A DNA stretch of 64,000 nt from Artemisia argyi (Eukaryota > Streptophyta > Magnoliopsida > Asterales > Asteraceae): NCBI GenBank assembly GCA_030686995.1, contig CM060703.1:3008501-3072500 (forward strand). The letters run 5' to 3'. The translations under genes and the position numbers were made by a program. Shown here piece after piece: positions 35,834 to 48,179 of this stretch (positions within the stretch are counted from its first letter, which is position 1; every line of letters begins with the position of its first letter). The notes beneath the pieces are model-generated. The model had not been told where the DNA came from, ran no database searches, and saw only the letters and a list, made by a program, of their open reading frames with translations.

Positions 35834-35971
35834 AATTGCATATATATTCCTCTCAAAGTGAATAATTGCATATATATCCTTTGTATAAGTTTTTGATGCA
35901 CATAATACAATGATTTTTATGCATGCTTTGGATATATATGCAATTATGCATTTTTGGAAGGATATATATGC
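35834..35971. mobile_element. Small MITE-like element between A-runs, unit 1
   Basis: Inverted ends GCATATATATTCCT and AGGATATATATGC, with internal repeats of the same word, lying between two poly(A) tracts (about 35790-35830 and 35972-35994). Duplicated in unit 2. Confidence 0.4.
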
Positions 35972-36259
35972 AAAAAAAAAAAAAAAAAAAAAAAAGGCAG
36001 AATTCATCCATACTAGTACCCGATATCAGACTTTTATATCTCCGACATTACTCTGCTCAACAGAAAACAGAGGCTAAAACCTAGCTACATCAGCAACAGT
36101 TTTTAGCATCACTTTTATGCACCATAAACCATCGAGCTACATTTCCCCTCCTCTCCTCTCCAAGACCACTCAACCAACATCCACACTGATCAAAGATTGA
36201 AGAAGAAGGGCATCATTAGATACCCATAACCCATCCATGGGGGGCTCTATCAAAACAAC

Positions 36260-36423
36260 CTACATTTCCCTCTCAAAGGAAAATTTTAGTTGCTTGGGAA
36301 CACTCACCCTCCATAATGACCAACCATTACCTCCTGTAGCAGTGTATTGAGTGGACCAAGCAGGTTCATCTTTCACTCTATTCCACCCATCATAAACTGC
36401 CCACCCAAACCATATACCCTTCA
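36260..36423 (-). pseudogene. Fragment of an unrecognised gene, unit 1
   Basis: A 54-codon minus-strand frame with protein-like composition (GWAVYDGWNRVKDEPAWSTQ, then GNGWSLWRVSVPKQLKFSFE) ending in TAG. No acceptor or upstream exon joins it. It is aromatic-rich and could be a piece of a reverse-transcribed or captured gene. The same at 45570-45733 in unit 2. Confidence 0.35.
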
Positions 36424-36834
36424 CAATGCATTATCTATTGCTCGATGTTGTTTAAAGAAATAAAAACAAAGAACCGTAGAAACTACTAATTCATACAAAT
36501 TCCAAACTTTTTATCATTTTGACTAAAATAAATAGGTCAAAAATAGTATTATGTCGTTGGCTTCTATGCTAGATATTGTTTGAAGAAGAAAAAAAAAAAT
36601 GCCGAATCAAAGTAACCATCAAATCATAGAAATTCTGAACTTTTAGGAACCACGTGGGTAGTGTAATTTTATAGGTGTGCCATTATATCTTTAGGGCAAT
36701 GCCCAGATCAAATGCTGAGATTTAACTCGGACGACTTGTACCAATTGTTTGTAGACCGAGCCGTTTGGTGGGCGGTATAGAAACCAGTTTAATCTTGCAT
36801 TTCACCGGAACATGCCATTTTTTTAGAGGTGGCA

Positions 36835-37444
36835 ATTGAGTCGTGTTCGTGTTGACATATTCGGGTTCACGGGTTGAAATAACCTCAACCCAAACACGAC
36901 CAATTTATTATCGTGTCAAGAAGCTCCACCTTAACCCAGACTTGCATAACACGTATAACCCGTTTATGACCAATTTAACCTATTTAAGTAAATAGGTCAA
37001 GCCGTGAATAAGGTTGGTGGTTTGTTGATTTAACTAGCTTAAATGCAAAAATGATATAAAGTTCTAAAATATGATAAAAATAACAAACAAATAACTATAC
37101 GACAATTTCAATGATATATGAGTTATAACTTATAAGCGTCAATTTCAATAAAATCTGAGTTATAATCATAATTCACTCATATTAAGAACATAACAAAATA
37201 CATTTAATCTAGAACCAACATTAAAACCCGGTTATATATTTAATTTTTAGAGGCTTATATACTTAAATGGGTTCACGTGTTGACGTGTTAAATACTTGCT
37301 CAACCCAAACACGACCCGTTTATTAAACGGGTTAGACGGGTTGACCTATTTTTGACACAAACTTGTTTATCCTTAACCCAAATCTGTTTAACTTCGTGTT
37401 GGGTTCGCGTCGTTTATCATGTCGTGTCGAGAATTCCACCCCTA
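36835..37444. mobile_element. hAT-like element built of ACCCGTTTA/CGTGT words, 610 bp, unit 1
   Basis: Ends AGAGGTGGCAATTGAGTCGTG and CACGACATG-type complement ending CCACCCCTA, flanked by ATTTTTTT (36827-36834 and 37445-37452), consistent with an 8-bp duplication, though low complexity makes this weak. It contains CAACCCAAACACGACC and its inverted counterparts. Copy in unit 2 at 46145-46754. Confidence 0.55.
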
Positions 37445-38824
37445 ATTTTTTTACAATACACTAGATGTTCTTGACATTATACAAATCCATGGTGGATATG
37501 CAATTTCAATTACATTGTCACAAAATAACTTTACTTCAGTTTGGTATCAATTTTCACTAGCTTGATTAGGATTAAAAATCTGCAAAGAAGATAAATACTA
37601 ATATTTTATTATGTCAACAAAAGGAGTTATGACACATGTCACTAGAGAGCTTCTTATACGAGGTTACGAAACTTGTTTGAAGTTCTAGTCCCACATTGGG
37701 TAATGAGAATAAATCTTGCTTACTTATACATGGTGTTTAATATGGCATAAATAGATTTGGATTAGTTTTATGTTGTTGGTTTCTAGTGTAGATATTGTTT
37801 GTGAAAAATAAATAAATAAATAAATAAAATAAAAAATCAACTAGCAATTTTATACATTTCAAACTTTTTATCGTTTCTTTTTATATTCGGTTAGCAGTCA
37901 CCTTAATTCCTTATTTCCTATAAGTAATTAACATGTGAAGCTACGTCCCAAACTCCCAATGACCATAATAATAATGTTTATAAATATTTGATCTAAGAAA
38001 TTGTAATTTGATTTCTTTTAATGTTGTGGTAGATTCAAAAATAGTAATACTTTAATGTGACACTAAATAACTTTGTTTGAGTTTGGTTATGAATGTCTAA
38101 TAGACTATTACTTAAAGAAAAGAAAAAAAAATTATAAATGAACACCGACAAATAGATTACAAGACTGCGTCGAAAAAATGTATAGAAATGAAAAAAGATC
38201 TTATGAATGAGGTTAGTAGTATGATTGTTACAGGTGCGCCATTATATAATATCACTTGGCAATAAAAAAGTATGAACCTCATCATATCTTTGGGGTAATG
38301 TATGTTCTGATTCAATTGTGAGGTCTAACTCGCAAGGCCTGTACCAATCATCTCCGGACCAAGCAGATGTTTGATGGGCTGTACATAAATTAGTTTACTT
38401 TTGCATTTTACTGCAACATGCCAAATTTTGTTGCATTACACTACATGTTCTTGACAGTATACAAAATCCATAAGGATATCCAACTCCTATTGCATCATCA
38501 ATAAATAACCATACTTGAGTTTGGCATCAAATATGAGTAGCTTGCTAAGAAAAAAAAAATCCATGCGTGAAAAGAAGATGCAAAACATTTGATTGTGTCA
38601 GCACAAAATCTTATGTCTCTAGAACAACCTTTTTATATGGGCTTAATTTGAGAAACTTGTAATAAGTACTCGATCCCACATGGGTAAAGAAAAAGAAGTT
38701 TTTCTTATTTATATAGTGTGGTAAATAAGTGTAAACAAGTTGAAGGTTAGTATATGTTGTGGGGTGTATATTGGATGTTGTTTTAGTAATTAAAAACACC
38801 TTCAACGCATATCTCAACTTATAT
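37445..38824 (+). repeat. Dispersed TCCCACAT/TATA repeat, copies 3 and 4
   Basis: Two successive family units. The first has GTCCCACATTG at 37688-37698 and CTTATACA near 37733; the second has ATCCCACATGG at 38673-38683 and TTTATATA near 38708. A (AAAT)n run lies at about 37806-37835. No gene. Confidence 0.55.
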
Positions 38825-39046
38825 AAAATTATAAAACTTTTAATGTGTTATTATAGCTTATCGGGTTATCGGGTCAACCCGATAACCCGATAACGAAATA
38901 ATTAAGACCCGCAACCCGACCCTATAAGGCTATCGGGTTGACCCGATAACCCGATAAGGTATATTGGACCCGAATCAACCCGACCCTATAAGGCCTTATC
39001 GGGTTCGGGTCGGGTTCGGGTCGGGTCGACCCATATGACACCCCTA
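38825..39046. mobile_element. Truncated hAT MITE at the duplication junction
   Basis: Right half of the 29322-29730 element, including its ATGACACCCCTA terminus and one GCTACTAG. The left half is absent because the duplication breakpoint lies at its start. Confidence 0.9.
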
Positions 39047-39230
39047 GCTACTAGTATTATTTTGTTCCAATAATTTTTGTTGGCCAATATCAAATTCAAT
39101 ATTAAAATAAGAGAAAAAAGAATTTAGAAAACAAGGAAAGTGTGTTATTTACTCACCGACGGTGACAGGTTGTATTCTTTATCTCCAAACACGAAGCTTG
39201 GGAGATGCAGCGATATCTTCAGGTAGCTTC

Positions 39231-42200
39231 TCAAGAAGAGCACAACAAAGAAGGTTGATACTTAAGAGGTTTTAACTTACAAATGCTATCAGGAAGATGT
39301 TTAATCTTTGTGTACGACAAAAATAGTTTCTCCAGAGATTCTAACTGGCCAATGTCCTCAGGCAATTTCCCAAGACAAGAACAATTTCTAACATCGAGCA
39401 ACTTCAGATGTTTTAGCATGCAGATGCTATCTGGAAGATATTCAATCTTCTTACTCCTCACGTATAGCTCTTCTAAACACTCTAATTGGCCAAGATTCTC
39501 TGGTAACTTCTCAAGAAGATCACCATTATCGAATTTGAGAGATTTGAGACGTTTCAACATACAAATGCTATCCGGAAGAAATTCAATCTTTTGACTCCTC
39601 ACATGTAGCTCTTCTAAACACTCTAATTGGCCAAGATTCTCTGGTAACTTCTCAAGAAGATCACCAGTATCGATTTTGAGAGATTTGAGACATTTCAACA
39701 TACAAATGCTATCCGGAAGATATTCAATCTTCTTACTCCTCACATGTAGCTCTTCTAAACATTCTAATTGGCCAAGATTCTCTGGTAACTTCTCAAGAAG
39801 ATCACCAGTATCGACTTTGAGCCAATTCAACATAAAAATGCTATCCGGAAGATATTCAATCTTCAGAGATTTGAGACATTTCAACATACAAATGCTATCC
39901 GGAAGATATTCAATCTTCTTACTCCTCACATGTAACCTCTCTAAACATTCTAATTGGCCAAGATTCTCTGGTAACTTCTCAAGAAGATCACCATTATCGA
40001 CTTCGAGAGATTTGAGACATTTCAACATACAAATGCTATCCGGAAGATGTTTTATTTTTGTAGATGACAAACAGAGCTCCTCTAGACATTGTAACTTGCC
40101 AAGATCTTTGGGAAACTCTGGAATATTGCATTCGAGTTCAAGCTTTCTTAAGCATCGTAAACTGCAAATCATGTCTGAAAATTTCTTAGTGTCTGTGCAA
40201 GCACATAGACCAAAAGAAATAAGCTTCTCAATATTTCCAACTGATGACGATAGATATTCTTCATAAACACAAAACCGCAACTTAGGGAGATTACTGTTGG
40301 GGTGCAATGGGCATGAATCCAAGACCTCACCAACCAGACGTAAACTAGCTAAAGACTGACTATCCTTTAGGTTCAATGCACCAAAGGGGACCATAAAAAA
40401 GAAAAACCTCAAACATGAGTTTAAGTTTAAGTAGACAAGTTTTCTTAGACATCCAACGGGAGCGTTAATTTCTATCAACTTATCACAACCTCTAAGATCT
40501 AACCTCTCAAGATTTGGAAACGGCTCAAGGTCAAGGCTCCTCAACCTTGATTTACGAAGTTCAAGGAATTTGAGATTTGGACATGCACTAGACATGTGAA
40601 GTTCTTCAAAATCAGCACAATAATTAAGTGATAATTTCTCAAGATTCGGAGTTAGCCCAAGCTCAAAGGTTCTTAACTTTGAGTCACTGATATTGAGATG
40701 CTTGAGCTCTTGACAGCTGACAGGCATGCAAAGTTTTACTAATTTATCATACCTAAGAATTAACGTCTCGAGACTTGGAGTCATACTAAAGTCAAATGTT
40801 GTCAACGCTGACTTCGAGAGAGACAGGAATTTGAGTTTTTTGAGAACCTACCAACAAAAATAAGACAAAAAAGATTAATATTAACGTATTAACAAGACCA
40901 ATAAATTAATAGCATTATTACGAAACAACCAATCAACAATTATTCCACCTTTTTTTCTCCCTCTTCATAAAGTTGTACCATTTTGCTCCGATATATTTCA
41001 AGTCCAACAAGATTGTTTGCTTGAAATGTTTTGGGTAAATACAAGAAAGGGTAATAAGAACATTTTAGATATCTTAAAGAGTTTGAAAAGTATTGGCTGG
41101 TATCATCAAGACATCCCACATCTCTTTGATATGGAAAATAAACGTCCAGATATCTAAGTTTCTTCATTTTTCCAAGACCTTTCATAATAATTCCCGCATT
41201 TGTGTTCGTCCTACGAAGTTCTAGACATATTGTTGCTTCAGTACCCTGCAATACAAAAACAATGTCCATAAACCTGGGAAGTCAGAACAAATGCAAAGTT
41301 TTAGTTTTCTCTACATTACAAGTAAACTGATCTTTACCTCGTCATCAGCCAATATATCTTCAATTTCCTCTTGAATCCACAGTCGGCTATGTTTGTTAGG
41401 ATTCGGGTGCTCACGACGAACAATGTTCTTTCCCATTTCTTCTATATGGTCATGCATGTCCAAGTACTCATATTTAGAAGAAAAAGTTATAAGACATCTC
41501 TGCTCAAGAACTTTTAAACCGATTATAGGATTAAATCCACAGCATTCAAGAATTCTGATTGCATCTTTTCTTCTCCAGCCTTTCAACATGCATGCAATGT
41601 CTAGAAACATTTCCTTATAATCATCCTCCAGACTCTCATAACTTAATTCTAGCTTTTCCTGAATCTCCTTCGGTAAGGGATATTTTTCTAATCTTTCTAT
41701 GGCATCCTTCCATTCACGCTCATTTTTACCAAAAAGAGATGAACCCAAGACTTTGAGTGTTAAGGGAAGACCAGCAGCATAATGTACAACTTTTCCTGAC
41801 AGCTCTTTGAATTCTTGAGGTGGACTTGCCCTTCCAAATGCATGTCTACTAAGGAGAAAAGTTGCTTCCTCATCTGATAAGAGATTGATATCTCGAATCT
41901 TCACTCTGTGATCGTCCTTATTTGATAAGAGATCGATATCTAGAAAGTTCACTCTCTGGGCTTCCAGCACTTGCTCATCTCTCGTAGTAACGATAATTCT
42001 ACTTCCCGGCTTAAACCAGTTAGTCTCACCGGCTAACGCCACAAGTTGGTCTATGTGATTCACATCATCTAGAACAAGAAGAACCTTTGTACCGCGAATC
42101 CTCTCTTGCATCATGTTTATCCCATGAGTAACATCATTCACAGTGACGTCTTCTTTCATTACATCTGAAAGGACTTGTTTTTGTAAGTTCTTCAGACCAG

Positions 42201-43717
42201 ACATAGAGGGCCCTGAAACTTCCCTCACATTCCCAACAAAGATTTTAGCTTCAAACTCATTAGATAGACGATTAACAACAGCTCTAGCTGTAGTTGTCTT
42301 CCCAAGGCCTCCCATGCCCTTGATCCCTATCATGCGAACATCATCAATTCCCATTTCTAAAGAATCGATAACATCCTTTACTCGAGTCTCCATGCCAACC
42401 AACTTTTCATCAGAGCCGAAACTGATGGAGCGTAACTCTAGCGAAATCACTCCAACAATTTCTTTGATGAATTTAGATTCGTCCCTGTGTTTACGTAAAA
42501 ACAAGATATCTTTAGTACTATAATACGTAATAATCTTTTATCCATGCATTATCCTATTTCAACACATATTAGCAAGAAACAAAAGTAAGAAATTACCCAT
42601 CATTGAGCGGTGCATAAGAATGATGGGTAATTTCTTACTTTTTAAACACATATTAGCAACAAACAAAATTAATGAAGGAATTACCCGTCTTTCAGCGCCC
42701 ACCCATTCAGATCGGCTGCTTCTTTCAGAGCCCCTTTCCATTTCCCAGCAGCATCTTTCTCTTTATTCTTGGAAAAGGCATTTTTAACCGCCCCACTTTG
42801 GTATCGGACTTCGGTGGGTTCCACATCATAGAAAACAGGGTAAGCAGTGTGCCCAGTCATCTTCCGACACTCCATAATCTTGACAAGCTCATCCAAACAC
42901 CAAGACGAAGAAGCATAGTTTTTGGAAAAAACAATGATGTAAAATTTGGAGTCTTGAATGGCTTTGATAAGCTCATCACTGATAGTTTTCCCTTTATGGA
43001 TTCTTACATCATCCTTGTAGGTGTAAATGCCTTTTGCATTAAGAGCTTCATAAAGATGGCCAAGAAAGTTCTTGCGAGTGTCTTCACCCCTGAAGCTTAA
43101 AAAAACATCATACTTGAAGCTAGTTTGAATGGATGAAGTTGGAGTGGACACCTTTATTTCTGGTGCAGATGAGTTAGAAGACGATTCTTCTTTTTTTGGC
43201 GCAGATGAGTTTGAATAAAAGTAGTAATAGATAAAGCCCATTAGCATTAGCATGAGCGTAATTCCTAATGAAGTTATGGTTGAAGGATCGGAGGAGAAAC
43301 TTAATATCTTGCTGGAAGTCGACATTTCTACAAACTGATTGCAAAGAAAAGTGAATGAATTAATGGATCAAAGCTAGGCGTTTACTCAAAGAAACTTGAT
43401 AATGTTAAAAAGTGTTTGTGAAATGATGTTGAGAAACAAATTAAAGCCACTCATATTGTCTTTTGGTCAATGATAAAAAGAAAGATAAGATTCAAAAAAA
43501 GAAAAAGCAACCCAATACATCCTCTTGGAAATTGCTTATTCATGTCCAAGTAATTTAATCTGTTTCTCAAAAAAGACACACATAAACTCATCAATTTATC
43601 TAACAGTAAAATTACAAAGACTTGTGACATATAACTAAAAGCCCTTTGGAATAAAATCAAGAAATTAGAGATTTAAAATAATAATACCTTTTGGTCATTG
43701 GGTTTTTGTTCTTCCAT
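39231..43717 (-). CDS. TIR-NBS-LRR disease-resistance protein, copy 2
   Basis: Exons: 43717-43688 (inferred), 43334-42685 (TIR), 42484-41338 (NB-ARC), 41245-40949, 40847-39231 (LRR). Every open frame translates identically to copy 1, with intact TIR catalytic Glu, P-loop, kinase-2, GLPL and MHD motifs. About 5.1 kb of upstream sequence matches that of copy 1, including the TGACGTCA site, so both should be regulated alike. The difference is downstream: about 400 bp past the stop the sequence crosses the duplication junction into the far upstream repeats of copy 1, so the original 3' region and candidate terminal exon are lost. A functional gene is possible, since the LRR exon contains its own stop. 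Confidence 0.92.
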
Positions 43718-43766
43718 TAAAAAAATGATGAAGAAGATAAGTAAACGGAAGATCAGGTTCCGGCGA

Positions 43767-43774
43767 TGACGTCA
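43767..43774. promoter_or_regulatory. TGACGTCA palindrome upstream of TNL copy 2
   Basis: Same site and spacing as at 34451-34458. Confidence 0.4.
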
Positions 43775-44382
43775 TTCGTGACCGGAAATGATATTATTTG
43801 GATCATCTTGTTCAAGGGAGTGTTACTTTTTGGGAGTTTGGACTCTGCTAAAACTACCAAATTACCCTTTACTTGCAAAACTTACTAGAAAAAGTTGTTA
43901 ACACTTAACACCGTAAGTTTTTATTATTAAAGAAAAGTAAGTTTTTATTATTAAAGAAAAAGTAAATTAATGTATTGTAAAGTAAACATTTTTTTCTCAA
44001 AATTACGAGGAAATATTTTAATTTCAAAATCAACAAAATAACACTATTTTTCATACTATTTCCTTTTCTTTCTTAATTACAACTCGAGAACACAACATCT
44101 TTTGTTTCCTTTTCATTTTCTTGCTTAACTCCTACTCGAGAACACAATGTTAGCAAATCCTTTTTATCTTAGCAAATGTAACCGCCCTTCAATAATGATA
44201 CATTTTAATGAAATTGTTTATAAGAAAATGTCACTAAACTTATAACCACCAATTTATTAGTTATCCATTCGTATGAGTTGTATCTGTATTATATAGTTAT
44301 CAATTCTTATGAGCTGTGATTGTCAATTGGTGAGTAGGAGATTAGCTTGTAATTAGTATTTTCCTAATATTGCTCTTGTATA

Positions 44383-44384
<2 letters not shown>

Positions 44385-44463
<79 letters not shown>
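44385..44463. repeat. (TA)n microsatellite, unit 2
   Basis: Counterpart of 35069-35156, 8 bp shorter, same flanks. Confidence 0.9.
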
Positions 44464-44464
<1 letters not shown>

Positions 44465-45569
44465 TAATGTTTGTAATCAACTTTTACATTTGTATTGTTT
44501 ATATCAAATTAGATGGGGTTACAATGTTTATGTTTAGTGGGTATATGTTGGTCATATTAATCTTAATAGAAGTAGTTGACTAACATAATGGTTTAAAGTA
44601 TAAACATATTCAAACATTGGCGCTTGTGATAGATCAAGTATGTTTAGAAACCAAAGATTTATTTCCAACAGACTTATCTAGCTTCGCCACATTGATAGTG
44701 AATGATGGACTTCGATTACATTGTCACTAAATAACCGAACTTGAGTTTGGTGTCCATTTTCTCTAGCTTGATAAGAAAAGAAAATCAATGTGTGATAATA
44801 AACTAAATAAGAATTGATTACGTCTAACAAAAAGTGTTGTCTCTCGAACAACTTCTTTTATGAGGTTACTTAACTTGTTTTAAGTTTATAATCCCACATG
44901 GGTAATGAAAAGAAGTTTTGCTTATTTATATAACGTGGTAAATATGTTCAACTAGGTTGAGGTTAGTATCATATTGTTAGTTTCTATTGCTCGATGTTTT
45001 TTTTGCAAAAGGTGAACTTATATTATTACCAAATACTCTTAGAACATCAAATACAACTTACTGTATGGGGATACCCAAAATCAGAAAACAAATGATAATT
45101 AAAAAAAAAAAAAAAAAAAAAAAAAAGAAAAGAAAAAAACAGAATTGCATATATATTCCTCTCAAAGTGAATAATTGCATATATATCCTTTGTATAAGTT
45201 TTTGATGCACATAATACAATGATTTTTATGCATGCTTTGGATATATATGCAATTATGCATTTTTGGAAGGATATATATGCAAAAAAAAAAAAAAAAAAAA
45301 AAAAAGGCAGAATTCATCCATACTAGTACCCGATATCAGACTTTTATATCTCCGACATTACTCTGCTCAACAGAAAACAGAGGCTAAAACCTAGCTACAT
45401 CAGCAACAGTTTTTAGCATCACTTTTATGCACCATAAACCATCGAGCTACATTTCCCCTCCTCTCCTCTCCAAGACCACTCAACCAACATCTACACTGAT
45501 CAAAGATTGAAGAAGAAGGGCATCATTAGATACCCATAACCCATCCATGGGGGGCTCTATCAAAACAAC

Positions 45570-45733
45570 CTACATTTCCCTCTCAAAGGAAAATTTTAGT
45601 TGCTTGGGAACACTCACCCTCCATAATGACCAACCATTACCTCCTGTAGCAGTGTATTGAGTGGACCAAGCAGGTTCATCTTTCACTCTATTCCACCCAT
45701 CATAAACTGCCCACCCAAACCATATACCCTTCA
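45570..45733 (-). pseudogene. Fragment of an unrecognised gene, unit 2
   Basis: Duplicate of 36260-36423 with the same 54-codon frame. Confidence 0.35.
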
Positions 45734-46144
45734 CAATGCATTATCTATTGCTCGATGTTGTTTAAAGAAATAAAAACAAAGAACCGTAGAAACTACTAAT
45801 TCATACAAATTCCAAACTTTTTATCATTTTGACTAAAATAAATAGGTCAAAAATAGTATTATGTCGTTGGCTTCTATGCTAGATATTGTTTGAAGAAGAA
45901 AAAAAAAAATGCCGAATCAAAGTAACCATCAAATCATAGAAATTCTGAACTTTTAGGAACCACGTGGGTAGTGTAATTTTATAGGTGTGCCATTATATCT
46001 TTAGGGCAATGCCCAGATCAAATGCTGAGATTTAACTCGGACGACTTGTACCAATTGTTTGTAGACCGAGCCGTTTGGTGGGCGGTATAGAAACCAGTTT
46101 AATCTTGCATTTCACCGGAACATGCCATTTTTTTAGAGGTGGCA

Positions 46145-46754
46145 ATTGAGTCGTGTTCGTGTTGACATATTCGGGTTCACGGGTTGAAATAACCTCAACC
46201 CAAACACGACCAATTTATTATCGTGTCAAGAAGCTCCACCTTAACCCAGACTTGCATAACACGTATAACCCGTTTATGACCAATTTAACCTATTTAAGTA
46301 AATAGGTCAAGCCGTGAATAAGGTTGGTGGTTTGTTGATTTAACTAGCTTAAATGCAAAAATGATATAAAGTTCTAAAATATGATAAAAATAACAAACAA
46401 ATAACTATACGACAATTTCAATGATATATGAGTTATAACTTATAAGCGTCAATTTCAATAAAATCTGAGTTATAATCATAATTCACTCATATTAAGAACA
46501 TAACAAAATACATTTAATCTAGAACCAACATTAAAACCCGGTTATATATTTAATTTTTAGAGGCTTATATACTTAAATGGGTTCACGTGTTGACGTGTTA
46601 AATACTTGCTCAACCCAAACACGACCCGTTTATTAAACGGGTTAGACGGGTTGACCTATTTTTGACACAAACTTGTTTATCCTTAACCCAAATCTGTTTA
46701 ACTTCGTGTTGGGTTCGCGTCGTTTATCATGTCGTGTCGAGAATTCCACCCCTA
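46145..46754. mobile_element. hAT-like element, unit 2
   Basis: Duplicate of 36835-37444 with the same ends. Family repeats with GTCCCACATTG (46998-47008) and ATCCCACATGG (47983-47993) follow to the right, as in unit 1. Confidence 0.55.
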
Positions 46755-48179
46755 ATTTTTTTACAATACACTAGATGTTCTTGACATTATACAAATCCAT
46801 GGTGGATATGCAATTTCAATTACATTGTCACAAAATAACTTTACTTCAGTTTGGTATCAATTTTCACTAGCTTGATTAGGATTAAAAATCTGCAAAGAAG
46901 ATAAATACTAATATTTTATTATGTCAACAAAAGGAGTTATGACACATGTCACTAGAGAGCTTCTTATACGAGGTTACGAAACTTGTTTGAAGTTCTAGTC
47001 CCACATTGGGTAATGAGAATAAATCTTGCTTACTTATACATGGTGTTTAATATGGCATAAATAGATTTGGATTAGTTTTATGTTGTTGGTTTCTAGTGTA
47101 GATATTGTTTGTGAAAAATAAATAAATAAATAAATAAAATAAAAAATCAACTAGCAATTTTATACATTTCAAACTTTTTATCGTTTCTTTTTATATTCGG
47201 TTAGCAGTCACCTTAATTCCTTATTTCCTATAAGTAATTAACATGTGAAGCTACGTCCCAAACTCCCAATGACCATAATAATAATGTTTATAAATATTTG
47301 ATCTAAGAAATTGTAATTTGATTTCTTTTAATGTTGTGGTAGATTCAAAAATAGTAATACTTTAATGTGACACTAAATAACTTTGTTTGAGTTTGGTTAT
47401 GAATGTCTAATAGACTATTACTTAAAGAAAAGAAAAAAAAATTATAAATGAACACCGACAAATAGATTACAAGACTGCGTCGAAAAAATGTATAGAAATG
47501 AAAAAAGATCTTATGAATGAGGTTAGTAGTATGATTGTTACAGGTGCGCCATTATATAATATCACTTGGCAATAAAAAAGTATGAACCTCATCATATCTT
47601 TGGGGTAATGTATGTTCTGATTCAATTGTGAGGTCTAACTCGCAAGGCCTGTACCAATCATCTCCGGACCAAGCATATGTGTGATGGGCTGTACATAAAT
47701 TAGTTTACTTTTGCATTTTACTGCAACATGCCAAATTTTGTTGCATTACACTACATGTTCTTGACAGTATACAAAATCCATAAGGATATCCAACTCCTAT
47801 TGCATCATCAATAAATAACCATACTTGAGTTTGGCATCAAATATGAGTAGCTTGCTAAGAAAAAAAAAATCCATGCGTGAAAAGAAGATGCAAAACATTT
47901 GATTGTGTCAGCACAAAATCTTATGTCTCTAGAACAACCTTTTTATATGGGCTTAATTTGAGAAACTTGTAATAAGTACTCGATCCCACATGGGTAAAGA
48001 AAAAGAAGTTTTTCTTATTTATATAGTGTGGTAAATAAGTGTAAACAAGTTGAAGGTTAGTATATGTTGTGGGGTGTATATTGGATGTTGTTTTAGTAAT
48101 TAAAAACACCTTCAACGCATATCTCAACTTATATAAAATTTGAACTTTTTGTAATTTTTACTAAAACAAAATTCGAACT

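Larger units (their letters stand above)
29509..38824. repeat. Tandem segmental duplication, unit 1
   Basis: Repeated as 38825-48140 at a constant offset of 9,316 bp through the TNL gene, changing to 9,308-9,310 after the (TA)n and A-runs. I see only about three substitutions plus microsatellite length changes. Unit 1 ends and unit 2 starts at AAAATT, which also ends unit 2. Confidence 0.95.
38825..48140. repeat. Tandem segmental duplication, unit 2
   Basis: Second copy of 29509-38824. Its left edge is a truncated hAT MITE joined to the end of unit 1; its right edge runs into unique sequence after AAAATT. It carries the full TNL gene and all upstream repeats. Confidence 0.95.

Noticed and set aside
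29509..48140. Idea that the two units are a pure assembly artefact
   Set aside because: Not excluded, but base differences and a clean microhomology junction inside a MITE favour a real tandem duplication; raw-read checks are given in the findings.
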